Made by a program: the position numbers and the translations under genes. The notes beneath the pieces are model-generated. The model did not search any database. It had not been told where the DNA came from and saw only the letters and a list, made by a program, of their open reading frames with translations. Below, one piece after another: positions 11,315 to 23,093 of a stretch of DNA of 64,000 bases (position 1 is the first letter of the stretch; each line of letters begins with the position of its first letter). The DNA comes from Endothia cerciana (Eukaryota > Ascomycota > Sordariomycetes > Diaporthales > Cryphonectriaceae), in assembly GCA_026119935.1 (NCBI GenBank), contig JALRMH010000012.1, positions 248,001-312,000 of the forward strand. Direction: 5' to 3'.

Positions 11315-12242
11315 ATGGCTTTCAAGACTATCGTGCTCGTGACCGGCGCCAACCAGGGCCTAGGTTTTGAAATTTGCAAGAAGCTTGCAACGGACCAAAA
11401 GGGCTACCACATCATCATGGCCGGGCGCAGGAAGGAAGCGGTAGGGGAGGCCGCCAAGACGCTCCAATCCCAGGGCCTGTCTGTTGAGCCACTCGTCCTG
11501 GATGTGAACTCCGACGAGTCCATCGAGGCGGCGGCCAAGACGGTGAGCGAGAAGCACGGGCATATCGACGTCCTCATCAACAACGCCGGCATATCGAGCG
11601 CGCCCAAGGCTGCCGACGGGAAGCCCAACACTGTCCGCGGGGAATACCTGGACATCTACAACACCAACGTCGCCGGCACCCACGTCGTGACCGATACCTT
11701 CCTCCCGCTGCTCGAGAAGTCCACACTCACGAAGCGCATCGTCTTCATGTCATCCCGCATCGGATCTGTTACCCTCAAAGCCGCAAGCGAGCGGGCTAGG
11801 AAGCTCCAGTGGTGGCCCTACACCATCTCCAAGACAGCCATGACTATGCTGGCCTTGTTCTACTCGGCAAAGTTCGACGGGAGGAGTGACTGGAAGATCA
11901 ACATCTCCTGCCCCGGTCACTGTGCGACGAACCTGAGTAGGTCCAGCCCGTGATCTAATCAACCCCCGTCCCCCTTTCTGGCAGACGATATTCGTCTGGG
12001 CTCGCGGGACCTCTTCCAGGAGTATTCACCTCGGTGCCTCCCCGTCGAAGCAGCCTCCGTACCTCTCCAGGTATTGAACGTCCCTCGGAAGAGAAAATGC
12101 TAACACTCGTCGCTGGTTAGATTCGTTCGCGGGAGCGATGTCGGCGGAGCATGGTGCGATCAACGCGTGTCGCTTGGCGACGCTGGGGCCGGATGGGGAG
12201 ACGAACACCTTGACTGACGTTAACGGGACCGTGCCGTGGTAG
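11315..12242 (+). CDS. Short-chain dehydrogenase/reductase
   Basis: Exons 11315-11936 and 12121-12242; 247 residues, normal for a classical SDR. The Rossmann cofactor motif TGANQGLG is at 10-17, NNAG at 89-92, the catalytic Ser in MSSRIGS near 146-147, and YTISK at 169-173 supplies the Tyr/Lys pair. The intron (184 nt, GTAGGT donor, TGCTAAC branch site, GGTTAG acceptor) joins ATNL to NSFAGAMSAEHGAINA, and the protein ends LTDVNGTVPW, the usual C-terminus of fungal carbonyl-reductase-like SDRs. The R-R pair after the second strand (AGRRK) suggests NADPH. The substrate is unknown and the protein is presumably cytosolic. A good internal acceptor and donor inside the intron (11985-12070) would give an extra exon, but it would break the frame. 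Confidence 0.9.
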
Positions 12243-13936
12243 ATGGCGTGAGGACCCGGTACGTGAGCGGTGACGACGCTGTGGACTGCTGGGACGTGTT
12301 GCTGCCTTAGACCTGGAGGCTACTGGCCCCGAGTGGTTGCATAGCCCCTGTTCTAGGACCACCTGTGTCTTGTTGTCAGGTACCACGACCAGTAGACGGC
12401 CAACTGCAGACATGCCCAACTGTTGGGTTGGGATATAGAGCTGAGCCGTTGTGGGACCCACACGGCATGACCTGTGTGGTCGCTGGTCTTCCGCGCCGTC
12501 CAGACCTTGGTGTGTCTTCAGAGTGTCGTTGAAAGTAGTATAGACTCGAGCCCAAGGCACCGTACAGAGTGTAGCATCAAAGGATAGCAATCACACCCAC
12601 GTGCCGCCCCATTCTAGTACGGTACTATGGTATGAAGGAACCTTAGGGTTTGGATCCACCATAGTAGGCCTCCTCGTGCTGCACCGGCGCCAATGCAAGC
12701 ACCCGCTCGATGGCACCGACCGGGTCGAGTTGCATGACCCTGGCCCCGGAAAGTGGAAGAGTAGGAGAGGGTGTGCGTGTGCGCAGGGTGGACACAATTT
12801 CAGCAGCAGGCCCAGGGCGCGGTGGTCTCTACGCGTAGACCCCCCGAGGAACCTGGACCCCTTCTCATCTACTAGTAAGTACTTCGTATCGGGGAGGGGG
12901 GAGGCAGGCAATCCTGAGCTGAGAAGTGGCCACGCGCGTGATCTCGTTGGCCGGTCTCCGGGGAACCTCACTACTACGTGGCAGGCGGACTGTGGTGGAC
13001 TGACCCTTGTTGTTGAAGAAGAAGAAGAAGAAGAAGAAGAAGAGGGAAGCGAGAAAGTCGGTCGAGGGAACCCAACCGAGGACGGGTGGATACTTTCTTT
13101 CGTCACTGTGGATTCCTGGGATGGTCTGGGTGGGGGGGGGGGGGGATTGATGAACAGGAAGTGGGACGAGGTGGAGAGTCTGGAGAAGTGTCTCGGAGCT
13201 GAGGAAGGTCCTTGCTGTAATGCTGCCTCACTCGTCTCTTACGATTTTTTATTTTATTATCGTACTCTGGCACCTCACGCCTGTTTGGTGGGGGGGGGGG
13301 AAAGTGACGAGTTTTGTTCTACTATCATTGCCTCCTCCATTGGATGGATGGACGGCAGGACGCGGAAATTTGACCCATCTTCTGGGCCCAATGTGCACGC
13401 CCCTGTGCCGCCCTGCGCAGGATATCGCTAATTTTAAGGTTACCCCGATGATCGACAGGTCAATACAGTGGGAATTCTGCCCCGACAGGGGAGGGCTGGG
13501 CTGGTGGTATTGGACCCCCTCCCGCCCCCCCCCCAATCGCGGATCTTCCTGCAAATCCTGTCCCCTCTTGCCCCAGGAAGGGAAGCTCCACCGAGATCCA
13601 GAGGCCGTTCAGTCTTCTCTTGAGGAGCTGCATCATCAAAGATCGGGTCCATGCCCTCTTGAGAGGGGCCCCTCACGGTGCTGAGGATTGGCCCATGGAA
13701 CAGAACACCGCCTCTACCGGTAGACACGGTAGTGGGCCTAGGGTGACATCCAGGCAGGCGGCACGGGAGGACAGGCCCACCGAACACGAGCCTCACGGCG
13801 CAAGCTCCTGCATGAGCCCGTCTTCCCCTGCGGCCTCTGATTGGGCGATGGGCCGATCGACATGCCAAATGAGTTACTAGAGCTTTCTTGGACGACACGG
13901 TACTGTACGTCTAAACGAGGTTCCGGGGGGGCCAGG

Positions 13937-13992
<56 letters not shown>

Positions 13993-14585
13993 AAAAAACC
14001 CCCCAACCATAAGCTGGATGCTACTATGGTGTCCTTGGCTCCTCCCTCATCCCGACTCCATGCATTGCGCCGTGGGAGATGCCAAGTATGCCACGACAAT
14101 CCTGGAAGTGAGGAGCAAGGAGGCCCACGAGGATGTGGAAATTATGGGTCTGGGGAGAGAAAGCCGAGTGACCTCTCGTGACGGGCACGCGGTGGTGCGA
14201 TCATGATGTCCCTGGCCCCCCCCCCCCCGCCACCCGCCACGGGCCTGTTTTATTTACTACTACTATAGTACTAACGAAAGGACGTGGGCATCTACACGCG
14301 AGCGACGCCAAGTTTAAAAAGGCCTGCCCTCCTGCCCTCACGCCCTGTTCTATTTTCCCTGGGCTGATCTCCCTCCCTCCTCTCTCCTGTTGGTAACCCG
14401 TGCCTTCCTGACGTGTCTCTAATTGATCACCTGTCGTTACTACGTGTAGTTTGTGTACGAGGTCTCCTTCATCCACACTCGCTCAGCAAGTTTTACCGGG
14501 GAACACCATCTCTTCTCAGTCGTCCACACTTCCGGAACCGAGAGGTTCTTAATTTCACCCCCGAAACAAACAAGACACCGGCAAG
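12243..14585. other. Long intergenic region with simple repeats
   Basis: About 2.3 kb without a convincing gene. It holds a GAA tract (about 13013-13041), poly-G runs (about 13130-13145 and 13291-13300), a long GA tract (13939-13990) and a poly-C run (about 14217-14228). A CT-rich stretch near 14360-14390 lies upstream of the next gene. Long open frames here are made of these purine-rich tracts and look unselected. Confidence 0.6.
13939..13990. repeat. (GA)n microsatellite
   Basis: About 50 nt of nearly pure GA dinucleotides, ending in GAAAGAGAGAGAAAAAAA. Simple sequence repeat, length likely polymorphic. Lies in non-coding DNA. Confidence 0.95.
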
Positions 14586-15393
14586 ATGCGTTTCGCTACC
14601 TTCCTCGTCGGCGCTTTCGCCGTCCTCGCCAGTGCCCAGTCCTCGGACAGCAGCGTCACCACCACCGTGTCCACCGGATCTACCTCTACCTCCCTCACCG
14701 CTGCCCAGTCTTCCGAGGCGTCCTGCCTCGACGCCTGCAAGGCTGGCGATGTGGACTGCCAGTCCAAGTGCATTGCTGTAAGTACAAGCTGTGTCTTCAA
14801 TGGTTACCCGCATGGGCGAAATGGAAGCTCGAGCGGCGAGTCTGCTGCAGTCCTCGAGAGTAGCTGGCTTGGGAAGGAGGTTGCCCTTAACCAGCCAGCA
14901 CCTCAAGACCTGATGTCACCACAAACCAGCCTAATTCGTTCGGCGGCCGTGCAGATCGCCCCCAATGCCATCAGCCAGCTCTAGACCACACTCGCTAACC
15001 TCACCTTCCTCGCAGGTCCCGGATCCCTCTGGCTCGCAGGCGAACGCCACGACCGAGTGCGTCGCCGACTGCAGCCAGGGCAACGGCACGGCCGCCGACA
15101 ACACCGCCTACGGCGACTGTGTGCAGAGCTGCATCGACCAGAACTACTTCACCACCACCGGCACTCCCGCCGGGTCGACGGGCGCCTCTGGCTCCTCCGG
15201 CTCCGCCGCTTCTGCCTCCGCGACTGGAACCTCGAACGCGTCCGGCACCTCGGGCAGCGGCTCTTCTTCGTCTAGCACCGCGACCTCCTCCTCATCCTCA
15301 TCCTCGTCGACAAGTAGTGCCGCTGATGCTATCCGTGTTGGTGTCACTGGCGTGAGCCTCTTTGGCCTGTTGGCTACTTTCATGGCCTTGTAG
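14586..15393 (+). CDS. Small GPI-anchored cysteine- and serine-rich cell-surface protein
   Basis: Exons 14586-14777 and 15016-15393, with a 238-nt intron (GTAAGT...CGCAG); 189 residues. A signal peptide MRFATFLVGAFAVLASAQ is followed by a Ser/Thr stretch. Eight cysteines in four CX3C pairs come next (Cys47/51, Cys58/62, and two more pairs in exon 2, one within TECVADCSQ). A long Ser/Gly/Ala-rich stalk precedes a C-terminal hydrophobic tail (VGVTGVSLFGLLATFMAL) typical of a GPI attachment signal. The mature protein should sit on the plasma membrane or in the cell wall. The cysteine spacing is not CFEM (eight Cys with other spacing), and I do not recognise the family. The function may be structural or adhesive; no enzyme motif is visible. 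Confidence 0.85.
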
Positions 15394-15815
15394 ATGGATC
15401 GAGAAGGTGAAGTCTTGAGTTTTGGGTATTCGGTAATTATGAAGTAATGTGGGACGAGACGGGTATTGGGGGGTACGGGTATGGGATATGGTACAAAGTG
15501 CCAATCATTATGCAGTGAGACTGTAAAACCAAGAAAGAAATTCACCACCGTCGTGGGATCAACTTGGCTCATGTCTCCTCCCGCAACCCTTTAGGGTCCT
15601 TTTTTTCTTCTTCTTCTTTCTTCTTCTTTCTCTTCATGTAAGTCTATCGGTGTGCTAATCCCGCGACCTTGAGCTTTGCTTGCGTCATCCTCAGGGTTCA
15701 CTTGGCGCCGGTCCTCTCTGTGAGCATATGATGACGGTTGCTCTGGATGCTCTGGCTCCTATGCAGCCTGATCAGTTTGAGTACGCCGGGACGACGCGCC
15801 GTCCATAGGTCATCC
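15394..15815. other. Intergenic between convergent 3' ends
   Basis: About 420 nt holding the 3' regions of the GPI-protein gene and of MDE1. A pyrimidine tract (TTC/CTT repeats, about 15600-15637) is the only notable element. Confidence 0.6.
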
Positions 15816-16780
15816 TCATGCCCTTAGCGACTTCGTAGGCAGCGTCGGTTCGATGTCTGAAACCCAAGGTATGCCGAGCTTCTTCATCTCGACCGCAAGG
15901 TGAAAGAGGTAGTCCAGGCTGTGGCAGAGCCAGGTCAGGTCAGCCATGATCCGCATCCTCGACGTCAGGACCGGGACAAGGAACTCCAGTCCACATACCT
16001 CTCACACTGCGTCTTCGCATGCTCGACACTGTTTCCCCAAACATAGACCCCATGCCTCCTCACCAGCACGGCATACGCATCCGGGTACCGGTCCATCGCC
16101 TCCTCCATGAACTCCGTCAGGTCCTCCTCGTGCGCCGTGTTCTCGATGACGGGTATCCGCAGCGTGTCGTGGTAGCCCAGGTTCCCGACCTCGCCGTGCG
16201 GGTAACCGCGCGCGAAGCCCTTGATCTGCTCGATGTTGTTGATGCGGAACTCCCTGTCGTAGCCCCGGCCCTGCTGCTCGAGGATGAGGGTGACGAGCAC
16301 CGCGTGCGGGCTGTGGGTGTGGATGCAGCACCTGGCGCCCCGGCGGGTGAAGGCGCTGAGGAAGAGGGGCGTGCACTGCGAGGGCTTGAAGGCCGGCGGC
16401 GAGCGCAGGTAGACGCGGGAGCTCGGGCGGATGGGCCCGTCGTCCTCGGAGGACGACCTGTGCTTCTCCAGGGTCTGTGGCAGGGAGAGGACGTAGAGGT
16501 CGGATGGCCTCATGAGTTCCTTTTGCACGCCGGAGGGGGCTATGTAGACGAGCTCACTTGGAGCAGGAGGAGGAGTGTCAGCCTACGGAGCTGGCGGGTC
16601 GGGGGGAGGGGGTGGTGGTTGTTGGGTGTGCTGGTTTGCCTACTCGTCGCGTATCGAGGCGCCGCCCCCGGTCCCCGTCACCCACCCCAGGGTCCAAAAC
16701 TTCGCACATAGAGAGGGGATGAGGTTGGCGGGGTGGTCTGGGTCATCCGTTCGGATGAGCTCGTCGTTACTGCTGGCCAT
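15816..16780 (-). CDS. MDE1: Methylthioribulose-1-phosphate dehydratase
   Basis: Exons 16780-16644, 16556-15999 and 15918-15816; 265 residues. Splicing joins WVTGTGGGASIRD to DELVYIAPSGVQKEL, and QCER (Arg split) to SLDYLFHLAVEMKKLG. It is a class II aldolase/adducin fold with the zinc ligands His125 and His127 in CIHTHS and a third histidine in LVRRHGVYVWG. NNIEQIKGF is the conserved block of this enzyme. The enzyme removes water from 5-methylthioribulose-1-phosphate in the methionine salvage pathway and is cytosolic. Both introns are short (87 and 80 nt), with GTAGGC and GTATGT donors. The start is the first ATG (MASSNDELI), in the usual position for fungal MDE1. No other salvage gene is adjacent. 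Confidence 0.93.
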
Positions 16781-18438
16781 GTCGTCTCGCCAGGCCTTTC
16801 GCACGCACGCCCTGACCGGCTAGCTTTTCTTTCGCCCGAGGTTTCGAATATTCGGGCGTCAAAGCTTGTTGGAAAACGTCTTGTTGTCAGAGATAAGGAG
16901 ACACGCCAGAGCAGAGTCTCGTAATTAATGCTAGGTCCTAGGATCGTTGGGAGCAGTGGGAGAGGCTGGGTTGTCATATAAGTTGAAGGACAGCTGCAAG
17001 ACCTCCTCCGTCCAGCTATCAGGTACTGTAGGAGAGTTGACCCGCCCCTGTGTATTGGAGATCGGAGCCGTTCCCGGCCGGAGCACGTCACTTTAGCCAG
17101 TCTTAAACCCCTCCACCCCCTCCAGAGAAACATTGTCTCGGCAGGCATACGCTCGATGGAGATGTTTTTCAAACACGTGGGCGTGCTGTCATGGTCCGTT
17201 GAACTACTGCACAATGCACAGGTATCCATCTGTCAATCGATGAAGACGTGATTGCCCTAAAACTCCAACTGTGTCATTCTGAGCACGTGGGGAGGAATTG
17301 AAGCAGCCCTTATGGCCAGTCCCATGTGGGAGGTTGCAGTGATCCCTCCAGACATCATCTACCCTTGCAGAGATGACCGCGTGCTGAGGATGTCAGAACT
17401 GTAACCTTCCCAAAAAGCACGTGAACTTTTGGACCTCGCACCAGCAGAAGCCCTGCGTGTTTTGACCACAGATGTCCCGAGTCAGCCAGTCTTCGCTCAA
17501 TTGGCTCGGGACAATGTGAAACAGTCAAACAGCCGGCAGCGAATGATCTGAGGCATGCAGATTAGAATCTTCATGCCGTCCACGAGGCTGGGAGGCTGGG
17601 AGGCTGGGAGGCTGGGAAGGTCACCGCACAATGCAAGTGTGTGTGAATCAATGCGGTGGTCCTCACTCTGCCCTGAGCCAACGCTCGAGGACAGCTTTCA
17701 CAACTGCAGGACGATCCTGGACTGCCTTCACTGCCCAGCCGGATTCCTATTTCAGGCTCTTTGTTACATTGAAGGGGGTTTTGCCGGAATTACCATGCCA
17801 CAGAGTATGATATGAAGCAGGGGCTACTTGCACCCTCACACTCAGAAAAATGCAATGCACGTCGAACCTTCCAAGAAGTTCTCCCCGGGTGGGTCACGGT
17901 CCTTGGTGAATGGTCCCGGCTGCTGAAGAGGCAGTACTATGTACCTAGCACCGCTGGGCAGTAACTATGGTACCTGGCCGTGCTGGATCACCTGCTAGGC
18001 TAGGGCGCTCCCGATCGATCCCCGCACCCAATAGAGCATTGACCACCTGAGCGCCCGTGTGGCCCCTGCCCATAGCATCATGATCCCTGTCGCCTGCCCG
18101 GACAGGGCAAGGTTGGAGCTGCGCGGTGCATTCAATTTTTGGGGAGCTTCAACCGCCAGCGTGTCCTTTTTTCCCACCGGCGACATCTGAGCCCCGAGGA
18201 TAAATCCAGTCCAACTTCATCTCTAGCACGATCGACCGTCCTCTGTTCCGGTCAAAATTCTTCCCCTACTCGAGCTCTGGGAGCAGCATCTTTTTTCCTT
18301 ATTCCTTCTCCGGCCAATCCCTTTCACGTCTGTCTCTGCTGACGGGTCTTGTCCATACACAAGGAGGGAAGCTGTCTCTGATCACCTGTTGGTCACCACA
18401 CCTGACGACATACCACATCGTCCACAGCAGCCATCACC
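16781..18438. other. Intergenic promoter region of MDE1 and calnexin
   Basis: About 1.66 kb between divergent genes. It holds a short tandem repeat at 17584-17615. A CT-rich stretch is at 18200-18330. No gene supported. Confidence 0.6.
17584..17615. repeat. Tandem repeat, 8-nt unit x4
   Basis: Four perfect copies of GAGGCTGG in a row, followed by a partial copy. Non-coding. Confidence 0.9.
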
Positions 18439-20403
18439 ATGAGGTTCACCCCCTTCATTGCCGCGGCCATCCTGGCCTACGGCGCTGCAGCCGATGAGGT
18501 GCAGAAGCCTCTGGGCGACGAGAGCTCCTCGTCTGCTGCTGAGTCTGCCACCTCTGTCGACGCCTCTCTGCCCACCTTCACGGTAAGCTCAGGACTCCAC
18601 CCCCCCAATCCTCAGAACTGCCCCATGACGGCATCAGCGCAATCATACACCAACCCCCCCCATCTCACCCGTAATATGCCCATGATTCTGCATGCAGACG
18701 GCGGAGTGGACAAGACGGTCAGACAGAAAGCTAACCGAAGTGTATCCTCTAGCCTACCACTATCAAGGCACCCTTCCTTGAGCAGTTCACAGATGACTGG
18801 GACCAGCGGTGGAAGCCTTCCCACGCCAAGAAGGACATGAAGGACACTGGCAAGGACGAGGAGGAGTGGGCCTATGTCGGCGAGTGGGCTGTTGAGGAGC
18901 CTACCGTCTTCAAGGGCATGGAGGGTGACAAGGGCCTTGTCGTCAAGAACCCCGCGGCTCACCACGCCATCTCTGCCAAGTTCCCAGAGGTGATCGACCC
19001 CAAGGGCAAGACCCTCGTCGTCCAGTACGAGGTCAAGCTCCAGAGTATGTTCCCACGGTGGTCTTGTCCCGCGGCCATCCTGTCCAATACTGACCACCCT
19101 GGCCACAGACGGTCTCGACTGCGGTGGTGCCTACATGAAGCTCCTGCGCGAGAACAAGGCTCTCCACCAGGACGAGTTCTCCAACACCACGCCCTACGTG
19201 ATCATGTTCGGTCCTGACAAGTGTGGTCACAACAACAAGGTCCACTTCATCTTCAACCACAAGAACCCAAAGACCGGCGAGTACGAGGAGAAGCACGTCA
19301 AGTCTCCCAACGCCGCCCGTATCGTCAAGACCAGCGAGCTCTACACCCTCATCGTCCACCCCAACAACACCTTCGCCATCGAGCTCAACGGTGACCAGGT
19401 CAAGACGGGCAGCCTCCTTGAGGACTTCGTCCCCGCCGTCAACCCCCCTGAGGAGATTGACGACGCCGACGACAAGAAGCCCGAGGATTGGGTCGATGAG
19501 GCCCGCATCGCCGACCCTGAGGCCAAGAAGCCTGAGGATTGGGACGAGGATGCCCCTTACGAGATTGTCGACGAGGAGGCTGAGATGCCCGAGGACTGGC
19601 TTGTCGATGAGCCCCTCACCACCCCCGACCCCGAGGCCCAGAAGCCCGAGGACTGGGACGATGAGGAGGACGGTGACTGGATCGCCCCCACCGTCGCCAA
19701 CCCCAAGTGTTCCGAGGTTTCTGGCTGTGGCCCCTGGACCAAGCCGGTGAAGAAGAACCCCGACTACAAGGGCAAGTGGACCGCCCCCTTCATTGACAAC
19801 CCCGCCTACAAGGGTGTCTGGGCCCCGCGCAAGATCAAGAACCCCAGCTTCTTCAACGACACCGCCCCCGCCAACTTCGAGCCCATTGGAGCTATCGGCT
19901 TCGAGATCTGGACCATGCAGAACAACATCCTCTTTGACAACATCTATATTGGACACTCGATCGAGGACGCTCGCAAGCTCGCCGACGAGACCTTCCACGT
20001 GAAGCACCCCGTTGAGCAGCTGGCCGAGCTGGCCGCCGCCCCTCAGAAGGAGGACAAGCCCAAGTCCCCCGCTGACCTCAAGTTCCTGGACGACCCAGTC
20101 CTCTTCGTCAAGGAGAAGGTCGACCTCTTCCTGACCATCGCCCAGAAGGACCCCATCGAGGCTATCAAGTTCGTTCCCGAGGTCGCCGGTGGTATTGGTG
20201 CCATCTTCGTCACCCTCGTTGCCGTGATTGTCGGGGTTGTCAGCAGCCTGGGTGGCTCCGCCGCCCCTGCTGCCAAGAAGGCCGCCGCTGACGCGAAGGA
20301 CAAGGCGGCTGAGGTCAAGGACAAGGCTGCCGCGGCCGCTTCCTCCGGAGCTGAGGCCGTGAAGGACACCACCACCAAGCGCGCCACCCGGAGCCAGTCG
20401 TAG
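18439..20403 (+). CDS. cnx1: Calnexin, ER membrane chaperone
   Basis: Exons 18439-18582, 18753-19044 and 19109-20403; 576 residues. The signal peptide MRFTPFIAAAILAYGAAA ends before DEVQ. The lectin domain starts PTTIKAPFLEQF and has the disulfide pair Cys150/Cys184. The P-domain (about 262-395) shows four KPEDWD-type motif 1 repeats and then motif 2 repeats (GKWTAPFIDNPAYKG, GVWAPRKIKNPSF). One membrane helix (about 505-525, IGAIFVTLVAVIVGVV) is followed by a cytosolic tail of Ala/Lys-rich heptads ending TRSQS. It binds monoglucosylated N-glycans and holds glycoproteins in the ER during folding. The first intron (170 nt) has GTAAGC and GCTAACC branch sites. The tail differs from animal calnexins by lacking an acidic RKPRRE-like end, as is common in fungi. 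Confidence 0.96.
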
Positions 20404-21267
20404 GTTGACAGGGTGAAGCCGGGAAGGATTGGGAGTAATGGTTTTTGAGGGGCGGCTGTTGGAGGCTCGAGATAGAGTCTTATACCTCTGAAATCAGAAA
20501 TTGCAAGAACAGGATGCTTTTCCGCACAGGGCAGGGTCTGAGCACGGCGTAGAAGGGCTGTATTTTTAGGTTCCGCAGGAAATATGGACGATTCATCCAC
20601 AGCTTTCTGAGTGCTCTCCCCATGCCGTGACCGATCGGCTCTCCTCCTCGGACAACCCCGGCGAACCTGCAGTGGGCTCCGTCCCGTCCCCAGAGGGCTG
20701 CAGCCAAGCGTGGGGACACCAAGACGGGCCGGGTTGCAAGACTACTCGGCCAGGGGACAAGGACTGACTGCTCCAGGCTCCGGTATCCTCAGACGTTCTG
20801 CCACGGGGCCCTAGTCAGAATGCCTAAGACCCCTGGAGGAAGTCAGAGCCGGACCGGTGTGGTCATCTCCATTAGCAATGCCATTACGAAGCCGATATGG
20901 CTTTCTCGACGATGTTGATACACAGGCAAACCGGCAATTGGCGGCACAGGGGCCGGTTCTGCTCATCCGGGGTGCGCGCAGCATCGAGCCTAGCCGCCCC
21001 CCGCATGGGAGCTCTGGGATCCCTTGTCCCCTCCGATCGGCGTCCCGTGTCACTCCCTCGGTCGTGCTCGGGTAACTACCATCCCATTCAAAAGGGACTG
21101 CCACCCGTTGGACGTCCTCTCATGGTCGGAACCGTTGTCCCTCCGCACTCTGGGATATCTGGACCAACCCTCGCGTTGACGCCGTGAACTTTCTCGTGAG
21201 CCCCGCTTTCCACACCGTCCCGTGGTCTGTTCTCCTCCTTCTGCCGGGCCACCTCGCAGTCATCCCA
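20404..21267. other. Intergenic, promoter of the dehydrogenase gene
   Basis: About 860 nt between two genes in the same direction. Nothing recognised beyond likely 3' UTR and promoter. Confidence 0.5.
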
Positions 21268-23093
21268 ATGCGCCGTCTGTTATCCAGCAGCATTCCTGCC
21301 AGAGCCGCGCGCTCACCCCAGGCAGCAGGCCGTAGCGGGGCGGGCCCCCTCCTCCTCCCGCCCTCTGCGCGCCCTTCCACCTCCAGGATGGCCCCCTCGT
21401 CGTCCTCCGGCGCCCTGAGGAGGATACACGCCACCGCGGCACACCTCAACCCCGCTCTCGCATCCACCGCGACCTCCTACCCAACGTCCCATGAGAAGAT
21501 CGCCGAGGTGACCAACACGCCCTACTTCCTGGACAATGAGTTCCGCCCCTCGTCCACGGACCAGCACATCCCCCTGTACGACCCGGCAACCAACAACCTG
21601 GTGACCCGCGTCCCGCAGATGACGGACGCCGAGCTCGAGGCGGCCGTCGCGAGCGCCGAGAAGGCCTTCCCGGCCTGGCGGAGCATGAGCGTCCTCGCGC
21701 GGCAGCAGATCATGTTCAAGTTCGTCGCGCTCATCCGGGAGAACTGGGACCGCCTGGCCGCGAGCATCACGCTGGAGCAGGGCAAGACGTTCGCGGATGC
21801 CAGGGGCGACGTCCTCCGGGGCCTGCAGGTCGCCGAGGCCGCGTGTGGCGCGCCCGAGCTGCTGAAGGGGGAGCTGCTGGAGGTCGCGAAGGACATGGAG
21901 ACGAGGACGTACCGGGAGCCGCTGGGCGTCACGGCTGCTATCTGCCCCTTTAGTGAGCATCACCCAGCAGATACTTGGGCCTATATATATATATAAGAAA
22001 AAGTGGTCGTGTGCGTGCTGACCAGCGGCTCCGAACAGACTTCCCTGCCATGATTCCCCTCTGGTGTATCCCCATCGCCACCGTGACGGGCAACACCCTC
22101 GTGCTTAAGCCCTCGGAGCGCGACCCCGGGGCGGCCATGATCCTCGCCGAGCTGACCCAGAGGGCCGGCTTCCCTCCCGGCGTCGTCAACATCGTGCACG
22201 GCGCCCACCGCACCGTCAACTTCATCCTCGACCACCCGGCCATCAAGGCCATCTCGTTCGTCGGCGGCAACAAGGCCGGCGAGTACATCTTCTCCAAGGG
22301 CTCCGCGAACGGGAAGCGCGTGCAGGCGAACCTCGGCGCCAAGAACCACGCCGCCGTGCTGCCGGACTGCAACAAGAACCAGTTCCTCAACGCCGTCGTG
22401 GGCGCGGCCTTCGGCGCCGCGGGGCAGCGGTGCATGGCGCTGTCCACGCTGGTCATGGTCGGCGAGACCAAGGAGTGGCTGCCCGAGCTGGCCGGGCGCG
22501 CCGGGGCGCTCAGCGTCAACGGCGGGTTCGAGGAGGGCGCGGACCTGGGGCCCGTGGTCTCGCCGGAGAGCAAGGCCCGGATCGAGGGCCTCATCGCCTC
22601 GGCGGAGGAGGAGGGCGCCACGATCCTGCTGGACGGGCGGGGCTACAAGCCCGCCAAGTACCCCGACGGGAACTGGGTGGCCCCGACCATCATCTCCAAC
22701 GTCACCAGGGACATGAAGTGCTACCGCGAGGAGATCTTCGGCCCCGTGCTGGTGTGCCTCAACGTGGACACGCTCGACGACGCGATCGACCTGATCAACT
22801 CGAACGAGTACGGCAACGGCGTGGCCATCTTCACGCGCAGCGGGCCGACGGCCGAGACGTTCAGGCGGAACATCGAGGCGGGACAGGTCGGGATCAACGT
22901 GCCGATCCCCGTGCCGCTGCCCATGTTCTCGTTCACCGGCAACAAGAAGAGCATCGCGGGCGGCGGCGTGAGCACCTTCTACGGCAAGCCCGGCGTGAAC
23001 TTTTACACGCAGCTCAAGACGGTCACGGCGCTGTGGAGCGCGTCCGACGCGATCAGCAAGAAGGCGGACGTCGCCATGCCTACGCACAGCTAG
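21268..23093 (+). CDS. Methylmalonate-semialdehyde dehydrogenase (acylating), mitochondrial
   Basis: Exons 21268-21952 and 22039-23093; 579 residues. The start is the first ATG (MRRLLSSSIPARAARS); the next 80 residues are Arg/Ser/Ala-rich and free of acidic groups, a mitochondrial presequence. The ALDH6 family body follows: TNTPYFLDNEF, LEQGKTFADARGDVLRGLQVAE, the cofactor strand NTLVLKPSERDPGA, and the catalytic Cys360 in GAAFGAAGQRCMAL. The 86-nt intron (GTGAGC...AACAG) restores CPFNFPAMIPLW and contains a TA run. The enzyme converts methylmalonate semialdehyde or malonate semialdehyde plus CoA to propionyl- or acetyl-CoA, in valine and pyrimidine breakdown. It uses NAD and acts as a tetramer. 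Very strong GC bias at third positions creates long shadow frames on the other strand. Confidence 0.95.

Noticed and set aside
12601..13431. Open frame of 276 codons in the long intergenic region
   Set aside because: Built on GAA and poly-G tracts, no family motif, codon use unlike neighbours.
19033..20007. Open frame of 324 codons opposite calnexin
   Set aside because: Antisense of the repeated P-domain codons; Val/Leu/Gly-rich and featureless.
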